The position numbers and the translations under genes were made by a program. Below, piece by piece: positions 15,098 to 22,857 of a stretch of DNA of 64,000 nucleotides (position 1 is the first letter of the stretch; every line of letters starts with the position of its first letter). Origin of the DNA: Nonomuraea jiangxiensis (lineage in GTDB: Bacteria > Actinomycetota > Actinomycetes > Streptosporangiales > Streptosporangiaceae); NCBI RefSeq assembly GCF_900099965.1, contig NZ_FNDJ01000017.1, positions 1-64,000 on the forward strand. Direction: 5' to 3'. The notes beneath the pieces were generated by a model that saw nothing but the letters and a program-made list of their open reading frames with translations, was not told where the DNA came from and searched no databases.

Positions 15098-17041
15098 TCA
15101 GCGTTCGCTGGAGGCCGCGCGGTAGTGCAGGTCCTGGACGTGCGGCGTCGTGGTGATCGCCTGCGTCGAGGTCACCTGCGCCACCGGCGTGGAGCCCCTG
15201 GCGACCGTGGCCGAGGCGGTGCCCGCCCGCAGCGGGAACGTCCTGGCGGACACCCCGGCGGGCGCGTCGTAGGTCTGCGCCGAGCCGCCGATCGTGACGG
15301 TCACCTGGGCCGCCGCGGTCAGCATGGTCAGCACCTCGACGGTGTCACGGGCCGCGGTGCTGCCGCCGCGCAGTTGCATGAGCTTGGTCTGCGCGTACGC
15401 CGGCCGGGCCGCGACCGGCTGGATCCTGGGGGTTAGGTAAGCCGTGTCGTTGGTGATCCGCGGGCAACCGAGCTTGTAGCAGGTCAGGTAGTAGGCGTTG
15501 ATGTCCAGGTAGGTCCAGCCGGCGTTCCTGGAGGGGGCGAACTGGGTGTTCTCCGAGTAGTCGTTCCAGGTGGTCAGCTGGACCCAGTCGGCCGCGCCGT
15601 CGATCGCGCCCTTCCAGGTGGCCCGCAGGTTCTCGGTGTTGCCGGCCTCGTCGAAGATCCCCTGGTTGGGGCGCTCGTCCTGGACGGACACGGGCTGCAT
15701 CCAGATCTTGCCCAGGTCGTGCGCGCGGTCGATGTTGGCGCCCAGCGAGGCGTTGGCCGCGGGGTTGCGGTTGCCCCAGTTGGCGAAGCCGTAGCTGATC
15801 GGGGCGAAGGCGTCACGGTACCTGTTGAAGTCGAGGAAGCAGGGCACCAGGGCGACCTTGATGCCGTACCGCGTCTCCATGGTGGTCATCCAGTCGGACC
15901 ACCAGGCGGGAGTGCGGCCCTCGGCCTTGAAGGGGGCGACGACCAGGCGGCCGTCGGCGAGCCGGAAGACCGACTCCGAGGCGGCGAGCTCGGCCATGGC
16001 GGCGGCGAGGGCGGCGCTGTCGACCGAGGCCAGCCCGTTGGTGTCCGGCATCAGTACGATCTTGAAGCCGGGGTCGACGGCCTCGGCCGCCTTGACGAGG
16101 TTGCGCACCCGGGTCCAGTTCTCGCTGGTCACGGAGAGGATGTCAACGGTGAAGCCGTCCAGGCCGGCCGCGATGGCCTGGCTCACCTCGGTCTTGAGGT
16201 CGGCCAGGGCGTAGTCGCCGGAGATCGGGGCGCGTGCCACCGGCCGGTCCCGGAGCAGCCCGCCGTACGCGGCGTGCTTGCCGCTCTCGCCGTCCGGGTT
16301 GAGGTAGTTCCTGGCGTAGTAGTCGGTGTCCGGTGCCCGGTTGTCTAGCGAGATCGGGTACGGGGTGAAGTAGTGCGCGAAGACCTTCCTGCCGGAGGCC
16401 CGCAGCGCCGCCGTGCCCGGCAGGGTGAAGGGCAGCGGCCCCGCGGTCTGCCCGCCGCCGCCCCTCGTGTAGGTGAGCGTGAGCTTCGGCCCGCGGTTCC
16501 CGGTCTCCCGGGAGGACATCAGGACGGTCGCGGTGGCGTCCGTACCGGTCAGGGCCAGCGCGTACGTGCCGTTCCCCGGCACGGCGGACGAGACGTCCAG
16601 CCGGGCCGTCGCGCCGGCGGTGAAACCGGTGTGCGACCCGACGGCGGGCCCGTCGAACGCCGGCCGGGTGTTCCAGGTCGTGGCGGCCTCGGTCCAGGAG
16701 CCCGTCACCGGGCGGACGGAGACGGTGGTGTCGGTGGTCCTGGCCGAGACGACCTCCAGCGTCGCCTTGACGTCCTCGGCGTCCGCCGGGAGGCCGGTGA
16801 CTTCGAAGCGGGTCAGGGCGACGCGCTGGCCCGCGGCGGCGCTGCCGCAGCCGGTGCCGCAGACGCTCATCCACGTCGCGGTGGCGAAGCTCTTGGCGGG
16901 CTCGGCCTGGCTGATGAACACGTCCTCCGCGGCGGCGAAGGTCACGCTGACGGGCTCGACGGCGGACGCCTGGGCCGGGGTGACGGCGACGGTCCCCAGG
17001 AGGACGAAGGCCGCGAGCAGCGTCCGATATCGGTTGGCCAT
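15098..17041 (-). CDS. Secreted GH71 alpha-1,3-glucanase with N-terminal CBM96-like domain
   Basis: A 647-residue exported glycoside hydrolase. ATG 17041 (MANRYRTLLAAFVLLG) has GGGAG upstream and starts a typical Sec signal ending TPAQASA. Residues ~35-200 form a DNRLRE/CBM96-like beta-sandwich (EDVFISQAEPAKSFATATWM ... RGPKLTLTYTRGG). The catalytic region is GH71-like: FAHYFTPYPISLDN near the start, GDYALADLKTEVSQAIAAGLDGFTVDIL, IVLMPDTNG, and WVQLTTWNDYSENTQFAPS. GH71 enzymes hydrolyse alpha-1,3-glucan of fungal walls, fitting a soil actinomycete. A small beta-rich domain ends the protein. It is monocistronic, with a terminator after it. Confidence 0.88.
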   Translation of the reverse strand: MANRYRTLLAAFVLLGTVAVTPAQASAVEPVSVTFAAAEDVFISQAEPAKSFATATWMSVCGTGCGSAAAGQRVALTRFEVTGLPADAEDVKATLEVVSARTTDTTVSVRPVTGSWTEAATTWNTRPAFDGPAVGSHTGFTAGATARLDVSSAVPGNGTYALALTGTDATATVLMSSRETGNRGPKLTLTYTRGGGGQTAGPLPFTLPGTAALRASGRKVFAHYFTPYPISLDNRAPDTDYYARNYLNPDGESGKHAAYGGLLRDRPVARAPISGDYALADLKTEVSQAIAAGLDGFTVDILSVTSENWTRVRNLVKAAEAVDPGFKIVLMPDTNGLASVDSAALAAAMAELAASESVFRLADGRLVVAPFKAEGRTPAWWSDWMTTMETRYGIKVALVPCFLDFNRYRDAFAPISYGFANWGNRNPAANASLGANIDRAHDLGKIWMQPVSVQDERPNQGIFDEAGNTENLRATWKGAIDGAADWVQLTTWNDYSENTQFAPSRNAGWTYLDINAYYLTCYKLGCPRITNDTAYLTPRIQPVAARPAYAQTKLMQLRGGSTAARDTVEVLTMLTAAAQVTVTIGGSAQTYDAPAGVSARTFPLRAGTASATVARGSTPVAQVTSTQAITTTPHVQDLHYRAASSER

Positions 17042-17272
17042 GAAGCTCCCTTGGCTCTGGGTACGGCTCCGCCGCGGCGGGCCGGCTTGCACGGCCAAGG
17101 ATGGGGCAAGATCAACCACACCACCCGCCATTTCGGATAAGTCATCCTTTCGGCCGCCCGTCGTCCCCGCCAGCCCGCACCGGCCGGGCGTGGCACGCCT
17201 CCACGCGGACCCGCCGCCGGTAAGGTGACCCGGTCGCCCGACACTTCGTACGCGTGGCCTGGGAGGATGTCC

Positions 17273-18658
17273 ATGTTCGACCTGCTGTCCGCCGATGCGC
17301 CGCGGACCGGCACGGAGCTTCCGGACCTGGCCCCGTCAGGCGTCGTCGGGGTCACCATCGTCTGGGCCGACAACAACGGGATCCCCCGCTCGCGCACGGT
17401 GCCCGTGAGCCAGTTCGGCGCGGCGATCGAGCGCGGGGTCGGCATCACGCCGCTGTTCGCGGTGTTCGACTCCCACGACGGGATCACCTTCGGGCACGCG
17501 CCGCTCGCCACGCCGTCGGGCGACATCCGCCTGATGCCGGTTCCCGGCCGGGTGGTCCAGCTCGCGGGGCAGCCCGGGTTCGCGTGGGTGCCCGGCCGGC
17601 AGGTGGCGGCCGACGGATCGGCGTGGCCGTACGACCAGCGCGGGGCGCTGGAGCGCCAGGTCGCCCGAGCCGCGGAGCTCGGGCTGGACTTCCTGGCCGG
17701 CTACGAGATGGAGTTCCACCTCAGCAGGGCCGATGGGGACGACGGCGACGACCCGCGCCCCGTCTACCAGGGGCCCTCCTACGGGCCGGCCAAGCTGCTG
17801 GCCGTCGACTCCTTCGCCGAGCAGCTGCTGCGCGACCTCGACCGCAACGGCGTGCCGGTGGGCCAGTTCCACGGCGAGTACGGGCCGGGCCAGTTCGAGT
17901 TCAACATCGCCCCCGCCGACCCGGTCACCGCCGCCGACCTGCAGCTGCTGGCCCGGCAGACCGTGCACGCGGCCGCCCGGGCGCACGGGCTGCGGGCGAG
18001 CTTCGCGCCCCTGGTCACCCTGGGCCAGGTCGGCAACGGCTGGCACCTGCACACCTCGCCGTCCCGTGCCGGAAAGAACCTGCTCTCCGGCGGGGACGGT
18101 CCCGGGGGCATCACCGCGGAGGGCGGCGCCTACCTGGCCGGGCTGCTGCGCGACCTGCCCGCGATCGTGGCCGTCACCGCTCCCAGCCTGTGCTCACTGC
18201 AGCGGCTGCGGCCCGGCTACTGGGCCGGCGCCTACACCTGCTGGGGCGTGGAGAACCGGGAGGCGGCCCTGCGGCTCGTACCGGCCACTCCCCTGCTGGG
18301 CGCCGGGCACGCCAACGTGGAGCTCAAGCCGTCGGACGCCTCGGCCAACCCCTATCTCGCGCTCGCCGCCGTCATCGCCGCGGGGGTCGCGGGCATCGAG
18401 GACGGGCTGACGCCTCCCGGCCCTGTGCAGGAGGACCCCGGCAACTGGACCGACGAGCAGCGGGCCGGACGCGGCGTCCACCGCCTGCCCACGACCGTCG
18501 CGGAGCAGCTCGGCGCGCTGCTGGGCAACCAGCGCGTACGGGGCGCGCTGGGCGAGGAGCTGACCGACGCCTTCCGGGCGGTACGCGAGTCCGACGCCGC
18601 CCACGCCGCCGACCGCGACGCGGCGGACCTGGTCCGCTCCTACCGCTGGCTTTACTGA
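17273..18658 (+). CDS. Glutamine synthetase-family ligase (type I GS-like, GlnA3/GlnA4 group)
   Basis: A 461-residue GS-superfamily ATP-dependent glutamate-amine ligase. Family landmarks are the metal/glutamate site GYEMEFHL, GEYGPGQFEFN, GNGWHLHTS (ATP/metal), SLQRLRPGYWAGAYTCWGVENREAALRL and GHANVELKPSDASANPYLALAA. ATG 17273 is used because GGGAGG ends 6 bases before it. ATG 17267 is directly joined to that site and is less likely. The adenylylation Tyr loop of true GlnA is not evident. Actinomycete paralogues of this type glutamylate polyamines or monoamines (GlnA3, GlnA4), a more likely role than nitrogen assimilation. It stands alone between a divergent glucanase and cytochrome b. Confidence 0.85.
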   Translation: MFDLLSADAPRTGTELPDLAPSGVVGVTIVWADNNGIPRSRTVPVSQFGAAIERGVGITPLFAVFDSHDGITFGHAPLATPSGDIRLMPVPGRVVQLAGQPGFAWVPGRQVAADGSAWPYDQRGALERQVARAAELGLDFLAGYEMEFHLSRADGDDGDDPRPVYQGPSYGPAKLLAVDSFAEQLLRDLDRNGVPVGQFHGEYGPGQFEFNIAPADPVTAADLQLLARQTVHAAARAHGLRASFAPLVTLGQVGNGWHLHTSPSRAGKNLLSGGDGPGGITAEGGAYLAGLLRDLPAIVAVTAPSLCSLQRLRPGYWAGAYTCWGVENREAALRLVPATPLLGAGHANVELKPSDASANPYLALAAVIAAGVAGIEDGLTPPGPVQEDPGNWTDEQRAGRGVHRLPTTVAEQLGALLGNQRVRGALGEELTDAFRAVRESDAAHAADRDAADLVRSYRWLY

Positions 18659-19078
18659 CCTCGCCCTGTCGGAAAATCCTCACCAACCGCCGTGGTGATG
18701 CCGGCCCCCGCCATGGCCGCGCTTTGCCCTGGCCGCGAGGTCATGGGCCAAGCCTGAACCGCCGTTGCCCAGCCGCACGCGATGCCCCAGGTCAGACGGC
18801 CCCGGCCCCCGTCACCCCGGCGGGCCGGGCAGGTTTTGGCCGCTGTCACCGGGAACGGGATGGCTGAACAGCGCCGCCTGACCTCACGACGACATCGCGC
18901 CGATCGGCCGACGTGATCGCGGCCGATCCGCGCAGGCATCTGCGCCCCGCGCCCATCCACCGCTCCGGCTGCTCATCGGGACACCAGGAACAGGCGGCCG
19001 ATCGCCGACGGCGGCCCGCTTCCGCCCCGTGGAAGCCAGGCCACAGCCAACGAGCCGGGGCCAACGAGGAGGCCATGG
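18659..19078. other. Intergenic region, 420 bp, upstream of cytochrome b
   Basis: No convincing gene. Short open frames on both strands lack ribosome sites and family similarity. The right end holds GAGGAGG (19066-19072), the ribosome site of the cytochrome b gene. No clear hairpin terminator for the GS-like gene was found. Confidence 0.4.
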
Positions 19079-20704
19079 ATGACCAGAACACCGAAGGCCC
19101 TCGCGAAGGTCGCCGGGGATCTCGACGACCGTCTCGGAGCGGCGAACTTCCTCAAGCGGAACCTGCGCAAGATCTTCCCGGACCACTGGTCGTTTCTGCT
19201 GGGCGAGATCGCGCTGTACTCCTTCATCATCCTGCTGCTCACGGGAACGTTCCTGACGTTCTGGTTCAAGCCCAGCATGCAGGATGTGGTCTACGACGGC
19301 GCCTACACACCGCTCAGGGGCGTCACGATGTCCCAGGCGTACGCCTCGACACTGGACATCAGCTTCGGGGTACGCGGCGGCCTGCTGCTCCGGCAGCTCC
19401 ACCACTGGGCGGCCCTGCTGTTCCTCGCCGGGCTGATGGCGCACATGCTCCGGGTGTTCCTCACCGGCGCCTACCGCAAGCCACGCGAGCTGAACTGGCA
19501 CATCGGGATCGGGCTGCTGGCTCTGGCCATGGTCGAGGGGCTCACCGGCTACTCCCTGCCCGACGACCTGCTGTCGGGCGCGGGGCTGCGGATCACGCAG
19601 GGCGTGGTGCAGTCGATCCCGCTGGTCGGCACGTACCTGTCGTTCTTCCTGTTCGGGGGGCAGTTCCCCGGGAACGTGATCATTCCGCGCTTCTACGCGT
19701 TCCACATCCTGCTGATCCCGGGCCTGCTGCTCGCGCTCATCACCGCCCACCTCACCCTGATGTGGGTGCAGAAGCACACCCAGATGCCCGGCAAGGGCCG
19801 TACCGAGCACAACGTGGTGGGCGCCCCGCTCCTGCCCGCCTTCATGGCCAAGTCGGGGGCGTTCCTGATGTTCACCACCGCCGTCCTGGCGGGCCTGGCG
19901 ACCTTCACGCAGATCAATCCCATCTGGCTGTTCGGCCCGTACACGCCCGCCGCCATCTCCGCCGGGTCCCAGCCGGACTGGTACATGGGCTTCCTGGAGG
20001 GCTCCCTGCGCCTCATGCCCTCCTGGGAGATCAGCTTCCTCGGCTTCACCATTTCGATGAACGTGCTCATCCCGGCCATGGGACCCATCCTGCTGATCCT
20101 CACCGGGCTGGCGCTCTATCCGTTCCTGGAACGCTGGATCACCGGCGACGACCGCGAGCACCACATCGTGGAGCGCCCGCGCAACAACCCGCACCGCACC
20201 TCGATCGGCATGGCCGCCATCACCTTCTACGGGCTGCTGTGGCTGCTCGGCGCCAACGACGTGATCTCGGCCAACTTCCACATCAGCCTCAACTGGACGA
20301 CGTACGCCGGCCGGGTGCTCATCTTCCTGGGCCCGGCCGTGGCCTACCTGATCACCTACCGGATCTGCGTGGGGCTGCAGCGGGCGGACGCCACCATCGT
20401 CAGCCACGGGGTGGAGTCGGGCGTCATCAAGCGCCTCGGGCACGGCGAGTTCATCGAGGTCCACGCGCCGCCCTCGGAGGACATCGAGGCTCACGTACGC
20501 GGGAAGAAGCCCGTACCGATGCTGCCCGCGGCCTCTCGTGACGTCGGGCGGGTCCCTCCGAAGGAGGCCCGCGGCCCGATCGGCCGGCTGCGCGTCAAGA
20601 TGAGCCGTACGTACGGCGGGGAGAAGATCCCGCTCGACGGCGACCACGAGAGAAGGCCGGCCACCAGGAAGGACCGCCACGGAGAGCCACCACCCTACGG
20701 CTGA
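19079..20704 (+). CDS. Cytochrome bc1 complex cytochrome b subunit (QcrB-like), orphan
   Basis: A 541-residue actinobacterial cytochrome b. GAGGAGG lies 6 bases before ATG 19079. The N-terminal half (b-type) has two haem-binding His pairs in RQLHHWAALLFLAGLMAHMLRVF and FYAFHILLIPGLLLALITAHLTLMW. Qo-site landmarks are GYSLPDDLLSG and, in place of the PEWY motif, QPDWYMGFLEGSLRLMP. Around nine membrane helices precede a ~100-residue polar cytoplasmic tail rich in charged residues. In actinomycetes qcrB normally follows ctaE-qcrC-qcrA. Here none of these is adjacent, so this is probably a second, stand-alone copy. It converges with the recombinase-like gene 28 bp downstream. Confidence 0.9.
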   Translation: MTRTPKALAKVAGDLDDRLGAANFLKRNLRKIFPDHWSFLLGEIALYSFIILLLTGTFLTFWFKPSMQDVVYDGAYTPLRGVTMSQAYASTLDISFGVRGGLLLRQLHHWAALLFLAGLMAHMLRVFLTGAYRKPRELNWHIGIGLLALAMVEGLTGYSLPDDLLSGAGLRITQGVVQSIPLVGTYLSFFLFGGQFPGNVIIPRFYAFHILLIPGLLLALITAHLTLMWVQKHTQMPGKGRTEHNVVGAPLLPAFMAKSGAFLMFTTAVLAGLATFTQINPIWLFGPYTPAAISAGSQPDWYMGFLEGSLRLMPSWEISFLGFTISMNVLIPAMGPILLILTGLALYPFLERWITGDDREHHIVERPRNNPHRTSIGMAAITFYGLLWLLGANDVISANFHISLNWTTYAGRVLIFLGPAVAYLITYRICVGLQRADATIVSHGVESGVIKRLGHGEFIEVHAPPSEDIEAHVRGKKPVPMLPAASRDVGRVPPKEARGPIGRLRVKMSRTYGGEKIPLDGDHERRPATRKDRHGEPPPYG

Positions 20705-20732
20705 GCCGGCCTCCCGCTCCGCCGGTGGCTCC

Positions 20733-21962
20733 CTAGCCGCGCGGGAGGTCGGCGACCGTGGTGGCGCGCAGCAACTGGGGGTGGAGCGCCTCCGCCCGCC
20801 GCTCGGGGATGCCGCCCGCCTGGGCCGCCTCCCTCAGCACCCGCCCGAGCCAGGCTCCGTCCACGGGATCGCCGTCGTCGCGTCTGATCAGCGACTCCCC
20901 GGCCGGGCGGCTGGAGCACAACTGCCGCAGCAGGGAACGGATCCGCGCGGTCAGGGGGAAGGCGACCACGCCGTCCTGCGCGTCGCGGAGCACGATGATG
21001 CCGGGCCTGCCGTCGCCGCCCTCGGCTCCGGCGTGGATGTCCTGGGCGGTGAGGCGGGCCAGCGTGGCGGCGGAGGCACCGGTCGCCTCCAGCAGGGCCA
21101 CCGCGGCGGCCTCGACCGACCGGCCCTCGGCGGCCAGACGCCCGACACCCTGCCGCAGAAGCCGCCGCTCCTCCGGCGTGACCCCCGGCACCGGTGCGCC
21201 ATCGGCCCGCGAACCGGCGTCGTGAACGGCACCGACCCGCGGGCGGGTATCCGTCCCGGCCTGCTGGCCGCCGTCCGTCCCGGCCTTTGAACCGGCGTCG
21301 CGAGCCGCCCCGACCCGCTGGCCGGCATCGGTCCCGGCCTGCGGGCGCGCATCTGTCCCGGCCTGCGAACCGGTGTCCGTCCCGGCCTGCGGGTCGGTGT
21401 CGCGGACCGAACCGCGCCGCGGGACTGCCTCGCGAGCTCGAGCGGGCGGTGGAGCCGCGGCGTGGGTCTGCCGGACCGCGCCGTATTGCCAGGCGTAGGC
21501 GTAGAAGGACGACAACGCGGTGCGCCTTCTGGCCACCGTCGCCCCCGCCAGGGGCTTGCCCGGGGTGCGCACCCCCACGGTGAGGGCGCCCGAGCGGGCG
21601 GCCTCGCAGTATCTGTCCAGGTGGGTGCCGCTGGCCGCGAGCAGCTCCGTGGCCGGGTCGAGCGTGCGCAGCCAGCGCATGAACGCGGCCAGGATCTGCA
21701 GGCGGCTCCGGCGGCCGGCCATGGACGGCGTGTCACGCAGCCAGGCGACCACCGTGCGCCAGGTCGGCAGGTCCAGGGCATCCACCAGCTCGACGTCGGC
21801 GCCGCGCACGTCGCCGCCCGCGCCGGACCGCCCCCGTGGCCGCAATCCCGCGAGGTGCCCCACGCTGCTCACGCTCAGGACCCGTGGCGCCGCCACGCGG
21901 GGGTGCGGCTCCGCCCGTCGGCCGCCGGCAGGACGCAAGGACGCGGATTCCATGATCGTCAT
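20733..21962 (-). CDS. Degenerate tyrosine recombinase/integrase-like protein with repeat insertion
   Basis: A 409-residue protein with the layout of a phage-integrase-family recombinase. Residues ~65-165 resemble the SAM-like core-binding domain (TWRTVVAWLRDTPSMAGRRSRLQ..FMRWLR, then TVARRRTALSSFYAYAWQYG). An ~80-residue insertion follows, made of AGTDxxPQ-type octads. The catalytic-like domain comes next (EERRLLRQGVGRLAAEGR..LLEATGASAATLARLTAQDI, IIVLRDAQDGVVAFPL, LHPQLLRATTVADL). The first catalytic Arg position (usually G-x-R) reads TGASAAT, only the H-x-x-R box remains, and the chain ends 13 residues later, before the tyrosine. It is probably inactive as a recombinase. ATG 21953 is an alternative start. 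Confidence 0.6.
   Translation of the reverse strand: MTIMESASLRPAGGRRAEPHPRVAAPRVLSVSSVGHLAGLRPRGRSGAGGDVRGADVELVDALDLPTWRTVVAWLRDTPSMAGRRSRLQILAAFMRWLRTLDPATELLAASGTHLDRYCEAARSGALTVGVRTPGKPLAGATVARRRTALSSFYAYAWQYGAVRQTHAAAPPPARAREAVPRRGSVRDTDPQAGTDTGSQAGTDARPQAGTDAGQRVGAARDAGSKAGTDGGQQAGTDTRPRVGAVHDAGSRADGAPVPGVTPEERRLLRQGVGRLAAEGRSVEAAAVALLEATGASAATLARLTAQDIHAGAEGGDGRPGIIVLRDAQDGVVAFPLTARIRSLLRQLCSSRPAGESLIRRDDGDPVDGAWLGRVLREAAQAGGIPERRAEALHPQLLRATTVADLPRG
21250..21410. repeat. 24-bp in-frame repeat inside the recombinase-like gene
   Basis: Copies of a 24-base unit containing GTCCCGGCCTGCGG begin at 21331, 21355 and 21379, with more diverged copies toward 21250. Each copy encodes eight residues of the AGTDARPQ type on the minus strand. 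The array separates the two recombinase-like domains and is a candidate length-variable locus. Confidence 0.65.
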
Positions 21963-22129
21963 CAGGGCCGGCCGCCCGAACGATCACCGCGCCGCGACAC
22001 GCCCTTTTCGCCTGACTTACCGATCATGGTCACGATCATCTCACGGAGTGCCGGCTGCGACGGCCGGGACGGCCGCCGATCCGGGCCTCCGCGCAGGTAG
22101 GCCGCGCCATCGCCGTGAGCGAACGCGCC

Positions 22130-22468
22130 CCTGGGCGACGAGCCGCCGGACGTAGATTCGCGGCCATGCGCGAGGGGCTGGCCGCGCTGGACGCCCACGT
22201 GCTGGTCGCCGCCGGCAAGGTGGGTCCCGAGCTGCTCGACGACGTGCCGGGCAACGTCACCGTGCGGCCTGGGTACCGCAGGCGGACCTGCTGCCGCACG
22301 TCGACGCGGTCGCGCACCACGGCGGCAGCGGCACCACCCTCGGCGCGCTCGCCGTCGGCGTGCCGCAGCTGCCGCGACGCGGCCCGCGCGATCGCCGAGG
22401 AGATCGCCCGCATGCCCGCCCCTGACGAGGTCGCCTGCCGGTTGACGGGCTACGCCGAGCGCGGCTGA
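22130..22468 (+). pseudogene. Relic of a glycosyltransferase (MGT/UGT-like) gene, C-terminal part
   Basis: Three frames carry consecutive pieces of one protein. The first is AAMREGLAALDAHVLVAAG..GPELLDDVPGNVTVRP. After a one-base shift near 22268 comes WVPQADLLPHVDAVAHHGG, continuing SGTTLGALAVGVPQL. After a deletion near 22375 the last is ARAIAEEIARMPAPDEV, ending at the stop at 22468. The HHGGSGTT block is the nucleotide-sugar signature of macrolide-type glycosyltransferases. The N-terminal acceptor domain and about 40 residues of the sugar domain are gone. It is not expected to be functional. Confidence 0.72.
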
Positions 22469-22559
22469 GGCACGTCTCCGGCTGCGGGCCGGCCGTTCCC
22501 GATCTCCCTCGGCCGGCGCACGGGCCACCACCGGGGGCCGGGCGTCGCCTGCGCCGTGT

Positions 22560-22722
22560 TCCCGCAGCTGTCGCGGTGGGCGTGATCACCGCGCCGCACC
22601 TGCACACGCGCGAGGACGAGCACTCACCCCGGGCGGCTTCGAGGGCTACTTCCGCGAGCTGTACGCCGCCGCCGGGCGGACGCCGGGCGTGGATCTCCAC
22701 GAGACGCCCCGCCCAGCCACTA
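22560..22722 (+). pseudogene. Relic of a cupin-domain protein gene
   Basis: VITAPHLHTREDEHS in one frame matches the metal-binding strand of cupins (H-x-H-x(3)-E-x(n)). A shift and deletion later, TPGGFEGYFRELYAAAG in another frame matches the common cupin C-terminus. The middle of the barrel is missing. The relic lies beside the glycosyltransferase relic, suggesting a decayed cluster between the recombinase-like gene and the kinase. Confidence 0.62.
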
Positions 22723-22827
22723 GCGACCCGAGCCACAGCCGGGCCGTAGGACGCCCCAGGCATCCCTCTGGACGCAGTTCGCACGGAGGTCACGGCTGGG
22801 TGTACAGGGCGGACTTTTCTCCTGTTA

Positions 22828-22848
22828 AGGGACATCGGTCCCTATGAT
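22828..22848 (+). promoter_or_regulatory. Palindrome plus -10 element of the kinase gene
   Basis: AGGGAC-ATCG-GTCCCT (22828-22843) is a perfect 6-bp dyad. TATGAT (22843-22848) looks like a -10 hexamer. A start site about 7 bases later would coincide with GTG 22855/ATG 22858, giving a leaderless mRNA. There is no Shine-Dalgarno. Confidence 0.55.
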
Positions 22849-22857
22849 CGTCCCGTG

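Noticed and set aside
18652..18960. Small minus-strand frame in the GS/cytochrome b gap
   Set aside because: No ribosome site, Arg/Gly-rich composition and no similarity to known proteins.
21733..21987. Minus-strand frame starting like a GNAT protein
   Set aside because: Similarity is limited to a few residues and no acetyl-CoA loop follows; it is a shadow of the recombinase-like gene.
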